Of a DNA stretch of 40,193 nucleotides, positions 20,069 through 28,473 are shown piece by piece (within the stretch, counting starts at the first letter, position 1; the number at the start of each line of letters is the position of its first letter). Under the pieces are notes generated by a model. It saw nothing but the letters and a program-made list of their open reading frames with translations. It was not told where the DNA came from and ran no database searches. The position numbers and the translations under genes were made by a program. The DNA is from Cupriavidus sp. UYMMa02A (lineage in GTDB: Bacteria; Pseudomonadota; Gammaproteobacteria; Burkholderiales; Burkholderiaceae): assembly GCA_001725945.1 (NCBI GenBank), contig LRMT01000307.1:1-40193 (forward strand), given 5' to 3'.

Positions 20069-21616
20069 TTGCGCCGCGGCCGGCGGCGCAGCGGGGACGT
20101 TGGCCGCCGCGCTCACGCGCGTCGGCATCGAGCAGGCCTGCGCCGCATACGCCTGGATTGGTCGTGCAAAACGTGCCTGACGGATGTGGACGCGCCGAAC
20201 TCTTCAACGCAGCCGTGACCTGTGCCGGCGTCAGCGACGGGTTGACGGCGAGCATCAGGGACACCACGCCAGATACCATCGGCGCCGCGAAACTGGTGCC
20301 CTGCGAATTGCTGATCGTGTACGCGCCCAGCGATGTCGTGCCGTTGTTCGTGAGCGTGCGGATAAACGACACGGGTGTCGTGCAGGCGCCGTTCAGCACC
20401 TTCGAGTTGCCGCAGCCGCCGCCGGGCGCGCTGATGGTGACGTTCGCGCCCACATTGGCATAGCTCGCGTTCTCGCCGTCATTGACGTGCGCAGTCACGG
20501 CGATCACGCCGCTGCAATCGGCAGGCGCTTCTAGCGCCCCGGCGTTGTTGCCGGCGGCCACAACCACGGACACGCCCCGCGCGGTCACGTCGTTGATGGC
20601 CTGCTGTTCGATGCCGGTGCAGGTGCCTCCGCCAAGGCTGATGTTGACCACGCGCGCCGGGTTGGGGTTGTCTGGCACATTGGGCACGCTGATGCCGGCG
20701 GCCCAGCGCAGGCCGTCCACAGTATCGGAGAGAAGAGCGCCGCATCGCCCCGAGACGCGCACCGGCAGGATGCGGGCGCTCCAGTCCACACCGGCAATGC
20801 CCTGGCCGTTGTTGGTCATTGCACCCAGGACGCTGGCCACACGGGTGCCATGCCAAGTATTGCTCCGCGGGGGGCTAGGGTCGTTTGGGCACGTCACGTC
20901 CGCTGGAACGTAGTCGCCAGCGTCGGTGGCGTTGCTGTCGCGGCCGTCGCCGTCGTTGGAGACGGCGGTGCTGCTGATGAAGTCATAGCCGGGCAGCAGC
21001 TTGCCAGCCAGGTCGGGATGGGGCAGGTAGCCCGTGTCGAGCACCGCCACCACCATGCTTGTGCTGCCGCGCGAGCGGTCCCACGCGTGCGGCAGGTTGG
21101 CGCCCCCGAAGGCGGTGCCCGTGCCCATCATGTAGGGCTGTGCCGAGGCGAATTCAGGATCGTTGGGCAGCGTGTCGTGCAGGTGCAGCCAGCGATCGGG
21201 CACTGCTTCGGCAACGCGCGGGTCCTGCCGCAGCTTCGCTGCCAGTGCCTCCGGGTCCGGCGCGATGCCGTCGGCGGCGCCGAGCAACTGCAGATTGCCG
21301 GCCATGCTGCGCCGCACGGCAAGGTTCACGCCGGACTCGCTGCGCAGGCGCTCCAGGCGGTCTTCCGGCGCTGGAGCGGCCGGTTTGCCACCGGCCATCG
21401 CGCCGGCAGCGGCGTCTGCCGCGGAAGCGCTTGGCGTGATGCTGGCATCACGCCAACGGACAATGACATTGCCCGTATAGGCTGGCGCAGCCCGGACGCG
21501 TCGGCGGCCAGGGCAGCCGGGGCATGTGCGACACAGTACAGGCATGCAAGAACTGCCGCCCATCGGGCGGCGCCGGCACGGCCAACACGGAAAACGGGGT
21601 GCGACGGATGCGGCAT
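19973..21616 (-). pseudogene. Secreted S8 (subtilisin-like) serine protease with GlyGly-CTERM tail, two frameshifts
   Basis: About 547 residues. A signal peptide (MPHPSHPVFR... to APAALAAD) is followed by a prodomain of ~110 residues (from YTGNVIVRWRD to VPDRWLHLHDTLPNDPEF), then the S8 catalytic domain: Asp in VAVLDTGYLPHPDL, His in NTWHGTRVASVLGA, Ser in SQGTSFAAPMVSG. The C-terminus is a GlyGly-CTERM anchor. The frame breaks near 21487 (one G missing from a G-run) and near 20120. A good ribosome site (GGGAGG) precedes the ATG at 21616. Such proteins are usually sent out by type II secretion after rhombosortase processing, by analogy with Vibrio. Downstream of a lipoprotein gene whose product resembles its prodomain. 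Confidence 0.9.
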
Positions 21617-21745
21617 GAACACCTCCCGGTGAGTGTCCCCGGCCGACGAGCGTCCCGGTGTCGGGGGCAATGCTATGTAGCGAATACGATTCGGCCGGAT
21701 TCTGCAAGGTGCCGAAGGCTTAACCCGTGCGGTTCCGTCCGCTGC

Positions 21746-22186
21746 CTAGCTCGCAGGCATGTCGCGGCTGACGGGCATGGTGTGGTTCGGCTTGAGCACG
21801 CGGTCGGGCTCGGCGGTGCCGATGCGCGGCGCGGCGCGCAGGGTGGCGAGCGCCTGGTCCATGGTGGCGTCGGGCGATGCGCTGATTGCCGTCACCAGCC
21901 ATACCCCGCCCGACAGCGGCCGCTTGACCACGAAGCGGATCGGCCCTTCGATGGGTTCGAGCAGCTTGCCGGCTTCCTCGGAGACGTTCACGTCGGGGGC
22001 CGTGAAGCGCACCATGATGTCGCCCACCACGCGATCCGCGGAAATGCTGCCCCGTGGCGGCTGCGATGCCTTGGGCTGGGCCTGGCAGCCAGGCAGCGCC
22101 AGCAGTGCCACGGTGGCGGCCGCGGCTGCGGCGAGCACTGGCACGAATGCGCGCCGGTGGCCGGCGGTCGGCAGTGGGCGGGTCAT
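21746..22186 (-). CDS. Small lipoprotein resembling the protease prodomain
   Basis: 146 residues with a basic start, a hydrophobic segment and lipobox LALPGC (Cys34), so probably a membrane-anchored lipoprotein. The mature part follows the order of the adjacent protease's prodomain: GDIMVRF against GNVIVRW, VVKRPLSGGVWLV against AVRRSMAGNLQLL, and ALATLRAAPRIGTAEPDRVL against ALAAKLRQDPRVAEAVPDRW. I infer a stand-alone I9-like prodomain relative. It could act as an inhibitor that protects the cell, or as a folding chaperone for the protease. AGGAG six bases before the ATG at 22186 is a strong ribosome site. It precedes the protease gene by 129 bases on the same strand. The similarity is by eye and needs a structural check. 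Confidence 0.75.
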   Translation of the reverse strand: MTRPLPTAGHRRAFVPVLAAAAAATVALLALPGCQAQPKASQPPRGSISADRVVGDIMVRFTAPDVNVSEEAGKLLEPIEGPIRFVVKRPLSGGVWLVTAISASPDATMDQALATLRAAPRIGTAEPDRVLKPNHTMPVSRDMPAS

Positions 22187-22259
22187 GGTTTGCTCCTGTG
22201 AATGCGTGAAAATCTGGCGGTGACCGTTGCCGGCGACCTTCGGGTGGGTGTTCGCCCGC

Positions 22260-22480
22260 TCAGCCGGCGCTGCGCCGCGCGCGCCGGACTTCGCCGGCCA
22301 GGGTCAGGCGCACGCGGTGTGCGCTGCGGTCGAGACCGTGATGCCCAGGTCGCTTTCCAGCTTCTGCACGACATAGCTCAACGACGAGGGGGCCTTATGG
22401 AGTTCCTTGCCCGCCAGTCCGAACGTGCCGCAGCGCGCAATGGACTCGACAACCTGAAGCGCATCCAGTGTGATTCTCAT
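22260..22480 (-). pseudogene. LysR-family remnant: DNA-binding domain only
   Basis: From the ATG at 22480 the frame reads MRITLDALQVVESIARCGTF, then AGKELHKAPSSLSYVVQKLE and SDLGITV, a clear LysR winged-helix N-terminus. After one missing base near 22335 it continues as FDRSAHRVRLTLAGEV and ends at 22260 after about 73 residues. No effector-binding domain follows in any frame. Unlike the other broken genes this one is truly truncated, so it looks like decay of a LysR regulator, perhaps of the MFS gene beside it. A free DNA-binding domain could still act as a small repressor, but LysR proteins normally need the C-terminal domain to form oligomers. Confidence 0.65.
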
Positions 22481-22617
22481 CTTTGAGTCTATTGATCAGT
22501 CCGTTCGAAAATCATCGATATGAATAGATTTCCTTTTTCATATTATCGCGTGAACGAATCCGAAGCCGTGTTCCGGAGTTTTCCGATGCCTTGGCACGGG
22601 TCTTTGTGGCGTTGCTT

Positions 22618-24114
22618 TCAGTCGGCTCTTTCGCGCCAGTCACTTCCCAACGGCCGTGCCACCTGTTCAAGCGGCCGCCGCTCAGCATCCACCCCGTAGC
22701 GCAGCGCAAGCAGGCCGGCCACGATGACCAGTGCCGCGCCGAGCCCATAGCCAGCCGCCACCGCTTCGCGGTTGCCGCTTCGATCAGCGCGCCAAGCAGC
22801 ACGGGCGCGATAAACCGCCGGTACCGGTTCCCGCCGCATAGAAGATCGAGATCGCGAGCGCGCGCATTTCCAGGGGAAATACTTCGCTGGCCGTCAGGTA
22901 CGCGGAACTGGCCGCGGCAGACGCCAGGAAGAACACGGCGGACCAGCACAGCGCCTGGCTGGTGGCGTCGAGCCAGCCTTGGGTGAAGGCCCACCCGGTC
23001 GCCGCCAGGCCGATGCCCGACAGTACATAGGTGGCGGCAATCATGCGGCGCCGGCCGACCTCGTCGAACAGCGGCCCGAGCACCAGCGGCCCGGCCGCGT
23101 TGCCGAGCGCGAACGGGAACAGGTAGAGCGCGACGCGGCTATCCGGCACGCCGTAGAAGCGCGTGAGCACGAGCGCGTAGGTGAAGAAGATCGCGTTGTA
23201 GAAGAAGGCCTGCGCCAGCATGAGCGCCAGCGTGATCAGGCTGCGCTGGCGATAGCGCCGCATCAGCAGGCCCAGTACATCGCGCACGGACGGTGATGCT
23301 GCCGCATGGAAGTCGGCGCCGGGCGGGGCCGGTGGCGAAACCAGGCGCACTGGCCGGGACGGATACACCTGCGCCTCGATGCCGGCAATCACCTGTTCCG
23401 CTTCAGTCAGGCGACCATGCGTGGCGAGCCAGCGCGGGCTTTCCGGTACGTGCCGGCGCACCAGCATGATCGCGACGGCCAGCAGGGCGCCCAGTGCAAA
23501 GCACGCCCGCCAGCCCCACACCGGGCCCAGCAAGCGCGGGTCGAGCAGCAGCAGGCTGAGTCCGGCACCGAGTGCGGCGCCGAGCCAAAAACTGCCATTG
23601 ATGGCCAGGTTCACGCGGCCGCGCACGCGCGCGGGGATCAGTTCGTCGATGGCGGAGTTGATCGCGGCATATTCACCGCCGATGCCAAGGCCCGTGAAGA
23701 AGCGGCACACCGCGAACATGGGGAACCCCGATGAGAACGCCGTGGCCAGCGTCGCCACCATGTACACGAGCAGCGTCGCCAGGAACAGCCGCTTGCGGCC
23801 CAGGCGGTCGGCCATGCGGCCGAACGCCAGCGCGCCGAGCACGGCCCCGCCTACATAGAGCGAGCCCGTCCAGCCGACCTCGGTGGCCGTAAGCGCCAGC
23901 GTATCGCTTCGCTCCAGCACGGCGCCGACCGAGCCGACCAGCGTGACCTCGAGGCCGTCGAGTACCCACGCGATGCCGAGCGCAGCACCACGCGCCAGTG
24001 CCAGCGCGACCACGGCAGGCGGTCAAGCCGCGCCGGGATGTCGATGTGCCGGTAGTCCTGGGAAGGGGAAGGGCTGCCTCTCGTCGAAATATCGGGATCC
24101 GAAGCGGGGGCCAC
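22618..24114 (-). pseudogene. MFS transporter (sugar/aromatic-acid porter type), three frameshifts
   Basis: A 12-helix major facilitator of about 499 residues. The N-terminus reads RLDRLPWSRWHWRVVLALGI, then WVLDGLEVTLVGSVGAVL. The loop 2-3 motif is GRMADRLGRKRLF, and GLGIGGEYAAINSAIDELIP and PESPRWLA are typical of metabolite:H+ symporters of the SP/AAHS groups. Shifts near 23982, 22812 and 22773 are each cured by adding a base and restore a normal C-terminus (GALIEAGNREAVAAGYGLG). The start is unsure: a GTG at 24114 without a clear ribosome site is the longest choice. Substrate not predictable; a LysR remnant lies just downstream. Confidence 0.82.
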
Positions 24115-24341
24115 ACGCAGGATTGTGCGGACCGATGGCGCTCAGTATAGGCGCTGGTTTCTCGCGGGGCCGCATGCACCGCCCATATCGGAGCCCACGC
24201 GCAAGATCCGGCGACCGCGGCCTATGGACAAAAATGCCGCAGCCACCGACGTTGTCGGTGTGCGACATTGCAGGGGTATGACGTCGGGTTGTCTGCCCTC
24301 GGGCGGAAGTGTCCGTCCGCGATCATTTGAGGGGCTGAGGC

Positions 24342-24557
24342 TCAGCGGCCACAGCCCATGGCGCGCAACATCGAATGGCCGTGGGTGGTCAGGCGCGGGC
24401 TCTGCTGCCGGCCGTGCAGGATCTCGAGCTGGACGAGTTCCTTGTCGACCAGGGCGTGAAGGTCGGCAGGGTCGATCTGCCGGGAGTCGGTGGTATCGAG
24501 GGATTCAGAGCCGCCGCTGATCAGCAGCAGCGTGGCAAGTTCATGCGGGCTCAGCAC
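24342..24557 (-). CDS. Small unknown protein, 71 residues
   Basis: I do not recognise this protein. It begins at a GTG (24557) preceded at the right distance by AAGGAG, which makes it credible. The sequence (LSPHELATLLLISG, then DLHALVDKELVQLE, then SPRLTTHGHSMLRAMG) looks like a small helical, winged-helix-like fold without signal peptide or membrane segment. Its layout recalls short conserved Cupriavidus/Ralstonia proteins of unknown function. The flanking gaps (24115-24341 and 24558-24771) hold short inverted repeats but nothing I can name. Confidence 0.6.
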   Translation of the reverse strand: MLSPHELATLLLISGGSESLDTTDSRQIDPADLHALVDKELVQLEILHGRQQSPRLTTHGHSMLRAMGCGR

Positions 24558-24771
24558 GTTCGTCTCCTTGGCTTAAGGGGTCGTTTGCTGGGACTGGCGC
24601 GGCACCGTGCCGCGCGCGCGAAGCCTTCGTATTACGCAAGACCTATGCCTGCGCAATGCACCGGGCAGGCGTTTTGCTGCAGCGCGTCAGGGCGTTTCCG
24701 AGGACTAAGGTCTTTGACGCGGTCACGGCGGCCGGGTTCCGCACCCGATGCACGTTCTACGCTTGCCGCAG

Positions 24772-25367
24772 TTACGCCGGGTGCACTACAACCAATAGAG
24801 CGGTCGCTGTCGCCTTGCCGCCATTGCGGATCGCGTGTGGCACGTCCGCCGCGTAGCGCGCCGTTTCCCCATGCCGCAGCTTCCTTTCTTCCGCACCCGC
24901 CTGCACCGACATGGCGCCGCTCAGCACCGAAAGGTGCTCCTGTGTGCCAGCTTCGTGCGGCTCGGACGCGAGCACGCCGCCCGACTGGATCGTCAGTTCA
25001 TACCATTCGAAGCGTCCGGCCAGCTCGATCGGGCCGAGGATCTTCAATTCGCAGTGCCCGTCGGGGCTCTTGAGCGCGGGGATGGCGTGCGGTTGCACCA
25101 GCGCGATGCCGCCGGCCGGGCGGCCACCGGCATCGGCGGACAGGAGATCGGCCAGGTTCACGCCCAGCGCGTTCGCCAGGCGCCACAGCACCGCCACGGT
25201 AGGGTTGGTCAGGTTTCGTTCGATCTGCGACAGCATCGACTTGGACACGCCGGCGCGGCGCGACAGGTCATCGAGCGAAAGCTGCTGTTGCTGGCGCAGC
25301 GCCTGCAGCGCGGCGCGACCGCGGGCGGCCCATCGGCCGGCGGCTTCTGGATGGGGGGTTGCGTCAT
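24772..25367 (-). pseudogene. XRE-cupin transcriptional regulator, one frameshift
   Basis: About 198 residues: an N-terminal XRE helix-turn-helix (LRQQQQLSLDDLSRRAGVSK, SMLSQIERNLTNPTVAVLWR) and a C-terminal cupin that probably senses a small ligand (HLSVLSGAMSVQAG, GETARYAADVPHAIRN). The frame breaks near 25322, where one more base restores the helix-turn-helix. The start at 25367 gives MTQPPIQKPP. It diverges from kbl and threonine dehydrogenase, with an inverted-repeat operator between them, so it most likely represses that operon and itself, with threonine or glycine metabolism as the signal. Cytoplasmic. Confidence 0.87.
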
Positions 25368-25375
25368 GGCGAGTG

Positions 25376-25414
25376 GTTCGTTATATTGCACAAAACGTTC
25401 TTTATAACGAACGT
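25376..25414. promoter_or_regulatory. Interleaved operator between the XRE regulator and kbl
   Basis: Two overlapping inverted repeats occupy the 88-base divergent gap. GTTCGTTAT (25376-25384) is the exact complement of ATAACGAAC (25404-25412), and ACGTTC (25395-25400) mirrors GAACGT (25409-25414). This AT-rich island stands out from its GC-rich surroundings and should contain both promoters. It is the expected binding site of the XRE-cupin protein; binding is inferred. Confidence 0.6.
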
Positions 25415-25455
25415 GTTCAATTTATCGATCAGATCCTAGCATCGGGAGCGAAACC

Positions 25456-26657
25456 ATGTCGAGTGCCGAGGCCTTCTACGCATCCGTGCGCGCAGAGCTT
25501 GACGCCATCCGCGAGGCGGGGCTGTACAAGGAAGAGCGCGTCATCGCCACGCCGCAGGCGCGCGCGTGCGCACCGCCGATGGCCGCGAGGTCATCAACCT
25601 GTGCGCCAACAACTACCTTGGCCTGTCTTCGCATCCGCGCGTGATTGAAGCCGCGCACGAGGCGCTGCGCACGCACGGCTTCGGCCTGAGCTCGGTGCGC
25701 TTCATCTGCGGCACGCAGGACCTGCACAAGACGCTCGAAGGCAGGCTGTCCAGGTTCCTGGGCACCGAGGACACCATCCTCTACGGCTCGGCGTTCGATG
25801 CCAACGGCGGGCTGTTCGAAACGCTGCTGGGCACGGAAGACGCAATCATCAGCGACGAGCTGAACCACGCGTCCATCATCGACGGCATCCGCCTGAGCAA
25901 GGCGCGCCGCTATCGCTACAAGCACAACGACATGGAAGACCTGCGCGCCCAGCTCGCCCAGGCCGAAGCGGATGGCGCGCGCTACAAGCTGGTATTCACC
26001 GATGGCGTGTTTTCCATGGATGGCACCATCGCGCGCCTGGACGAGATGCGCACCCTCTGCGACGCACACGGCGCGCTGCTCGGCATCGACGAATGTCATG
26101 CCACCGGCTTCCTGGGCCAGCGCGGACGCGGCACGCATGAACTGCGCGGGCTGTTCGGCAAGGTGGACATCATCACCGGCACGCTCGGCAAGGCGCTCGG
26201 CGGCGCGTCCGGCGGCTTCACCAGCGCGCGCAAGGAAGTGGTGGCGCTGCTGCGCCAGCGCTCGCGGCCGTACCTGTTCTCGAATACGGTGGCGCCGGCC
26301 ATCGTCGGTGCTTCGATTACCGTGCTCGATATTCTGGAAGGCAGCACGGAACTGCGCGACCGGCTCGAGCGCAACACGGCGTTCTTCCGCAAGGGCCTGA
26401 CGACGCTCGGTTTCGATGTCAAGCCGGGCGAGCACCCGATCATCCCGATCATGGTCTACGACGCGGAGAAGGCCCAGAAACTCGCACAGCGGCTGCTGGA
26501 ACTCGGCGTGTACGTGGTCGGCTTCTTCTATCCCGTGGTGCCAAAGGGGCAGGCGCGCATTCGCGTGCAGATGAGCGCGCTGCATGACGAAGCGACGCTG
26601 CAGGCGGCGCTCGACGCATTCGGCCAGGCCGGCCGCGAACTGGGGCTGGCGCGATGA
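25456..26657 (+). pseudogene. kbl: 2-amino-3-ketobutyrate CoA ligase (glycine C-acetyltransferase), one frameshift
   Basis: Kbl is a pyridoxal-phosphate enzyme that splits 2-amino-3-oxobutyrate with CoA into glycine and acetyl-CoA, the second step of threonine breakdown. Corrected length is 400 residues (E. coli 398). Visible are NLCANNYLGLSSHP, the substrate region GLSSVRFICGTQD, the cofactor Asp/His region IDECHATGFLGQRGRG and the lysine motif TGTLGKALGGASGG. The frame breaks near 25560; one extra base gives ARVRTADGREVINL. Start at 25456 (MSSAEAFYASV). It overlaps the threonine dehydrogenase gene by ATGA, so the two are translated together. Confidence 0.93.
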
Positions 26658-27601
26658 GCGACGCGGCACCGAAAATCCTGATCGTCGGCGCCAACGGGCA
26701 GATCGGGTCCGAGTTGGCCCTGGCGCTGGCCGAACGCTATGGCAGGACCAATGTCATTACGTCGGACGTCGTGCCCACGGGGCGTCATGTCCATCTGACC
26801 CACGAGATGCTCAATGCCACCGATCGCGGCGGACTGGCGACGATTGTCGAGCGGCACGGCATCACGCAGATCTACCTGCTGGCGGCGGCATTGTCCGCCA
26901 CCGGCGAAAAGGCGCCGCAGTGGGCGTGGAACCTCAACATGACGAGCCTGCTGAACGTGCTGGAGCACGCGCGGCAGTTCGGCATCGAGCGCGTGTTCTG
27001 GCCGAGCTCGATTGCGGCCTTCGGCCCTACTACGCCACGCGAGCACACGCCGCAGAAGACCGTGATGGAACCGACCACCGTCTATGGCATTTCCAAGCAG
27101 GCCGGCGAGGGGTGGTGCCGCTGGTACCACGACAACCATGGCGTCGATGTGCGCAGCTTGCGCTATCCAGGGTTGATTTCGCACAAGACGCCGCCGGGCG
27201 GCGGCACCACCGACTATGCCGTGGACATCTTTCACTCGGCCGTAAAGGGCGAGCCCTATGCCTGCTTCCTGCGCGAAGACGAACGGCTGCCGATGATGTA
27301 CATGCCCGACGCCATCCGCGCGACCATCGAGCTGATGGAGGCACCGGCGGACAAGCTGACCGAGCGCGGCAGCTACAACATTGCGGGCATGAGCTTTACT
27401 CCGGCGGAGATCGCGGCCGCCATCCGGCATGAGGTGCCGGAGTTCGAGGTCCGCTATGAGCCCGATTACCGCCAGGCGATCGCCCAGGGCTGGCCGGACT
27501 CGATCGACGACTCGGTGGCGCGGCGCGACTGGGGCTGGGCGCCGCGGTATGGGCTGAAGGAGATGGTGCGCGATATGTTGGAGAACCTGCGCCAGGCGTG
27601 A
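26654..27601 (+). CDS. L-threonine 3-dehydrogenase, short-chain (NAD-epimerase-like) type
   Basis: 315 residues with a Rossmann motif GANGQIG (12-18) and catalytic Tyr144/Lys148 in YGISK, with Ser in WPSSIAAFGP. This is the epimerase-like short-chain form of L-threonine dehydrogenase, as characterised from Cupriavidus necator, not the zinc-dependent E. coli Tdh. It oxidises L-threonine with NAD+ to 2-amino-3-oxobutyrate, which Kbl then cleaves. PGGGTTDYAVDIFHSAVKG and ERLPMMYMPDAIRATIELME are family blocks. Its ATG overlaps the kbl stop. The cognate regulator is probably the divergent XRE-cupin protein. Confidence 0.92.
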   Translation: MSDAAPKILIVGANGQIGSELALALAERYGRTNVITSDVVPTGRHVHLTHEMLNATDRGGLATIVERHGITQIYLLAAALSATGEKAPQWAWNLNMTSLLNVLEHARQFGIERVFWPSSIAAFGPTTPREHTPQKTVMEPTTVYGISKQAGEGWCRWYHDNHGVDVRSLRYPGLISHKTPPGGGTTDYAVDIFHSAVKGEPYACFLREDERLPMMYMPDAIRATIELMEAPADKLTERGSYNIAGMSFTPAEIAAAIRHEVPEFEVRYEPDYRQAIAQGWPDSIDDSVARRDWGWAPRYGLKEMVRDMLENLRQA

Positions 27602-27647
27602 TGCGAGCGCGGCAGGGCAAAGACGTGTGTTTTCGGCGACGGCGTGC

Positions 27648-27674
27648 ATGCCAGTATCACGTTTCGGTATACTG
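27648..27674. promoter_or_regulatory. Candidate GntR/FCD operator upstream of the first GntR gene
   Basis: Two copies of a TGGTAT-type element: ATACTGGCAT read on the minus strand (27657-27648) and CGGTATACTG (27665-27674). They lie 29-55 bases before the regulator's start codon, where they could mediate self-control. Near-identical sites occur before the porin, the second GntR gene and the acyl-CoA synthetase. Confidence 0.5.
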
Positions 27675-27702
27675 TGCTGCAAAGACCGCTCACCCAGACC
27701 AG

Positions 27703-28464
27703 ATGACACAGCCAGAAAAGAAAAGCATGGCCGGCGAGATCAAGGCCACGATCCAGCACGAAATCGAAGCCGGCGACATGCCGCCCGGCACGCCGCTGGA
27801 CGAACGCATGCTCGCGGAGCGCTTCGGCGTTTCCCGCACGCCGGTGCGGGAGGCACTGCAACAGTTGTCCGTGCAGAACATGGTCCGCATCGTGCCGCGC
27901 GTGGGGGTGTTCGTGTCGCGTCTGTCGATCACGCAGTTGCGCGAAACCCTGGAACTGCTCGGCGAGTTGGAAGCCGTGGCGGCGAAGCTGGCCGCGCGCC
28001 GCATGGATGACGACCAGCGCGTGCGCCTGAAGGCGGCCCGCGCCGAATGCGAGCAGGCGCACGCCGAGGACGACGGCAAGCGCTTTGCCAAAGCCAACGC
28101 GGAGTTCCATGACACGGTCTATGCGGGCAGCCACAACGAATACCTGGTGGACCAGATCCAGAGCATCCGCCGGCTGATGCAGCGCTATCGGCCGCGCATT
28201 TTCCAGACCCCGCGCGCGGCAGCGCGTGCTGCAAGACCACCAGCGGCTGGCGACGCCATCCTCAGCGGCGATGAAACCGCGGCGCATGAGGCCATGCTTG
28301 AACACGCGCCCGTGGGCACCACCGGGTTTTCGGAATTCCTTTCCACCCTGCCAGCGAGCTATCTCGAGGGCGAGGGCGGCGGGGAAGCTGCCGCCACGCG
28401 CAGCGCCGCACCGCGCGGCGGCGCCAGGCGCGGCCGCAAGCCGGCCGCGTCAAGCGCGGCCTGA
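27703..28464 (+). CDS. GntR-family regulator, FCD (FadR-like) subfamily
   Basis: 253 residues. The N-terminal winged helix has the GntR signature LDERMLAERFGVSRTPVREAL, and the rest is an all-helical FCD ligand domain (FHDTVYAGSHNEYLVDQIQ) ending VGTTGFSEFLSTLPASYLEG, then a short basic Arg/Ala tail. The ATG at 27703 is chosen over upstream in-frame codons, which lie in the gap. Around residues 171-184 the sequence is odd (PRAAARAARPPAAGD); reading another frame there gives RQRVLQDHQRLAT, which fits the family, so two opposite shifts (near 28215 and 28250) probably corrupt this patch. The tail closely matches the GntR protein at 36.7 kb, so the two are paralogues and may share targets. Confidence 0.88.
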   Translation: MTQPEKKSMAGEIKATIQHEIEAGDMPPGTPLDERMLAERFGVSRTPVREALQQLSVQNMVRIVPRVGVFVSRLSITQLRETLELLGELEAVAAKLAARRMDDDQRVRLKAARAECEQAHAEDDGKRFAKANAEFHDTVYAGSHNEYLVDQIQSIRRLMQRYRPRIFQTPRAAARAARPPAAGDAILSGDETAAHEAMLEHAPVGTTGFSEFLSTLPASYLEGEGGGEAAATRSAAPRGGARRGRKPAASSAA

Positions 28465-28473
28465 TTCCGCAAC

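Noticed and set aside
19977..20130. Run-on reading of the protease C-terminus in the raw frame (continuing past rrtA)
   Set aside because: The raw frame becomes Arg-rich filler; the +1 frame gives a textbook GlyGly-CTERM tail and stop.
28442..28460. GC hairpin at the end of the first GntR gene as a terminator
   Set aside because: It lies inside the coding sequence, has a 7-bp stem and no T-run.
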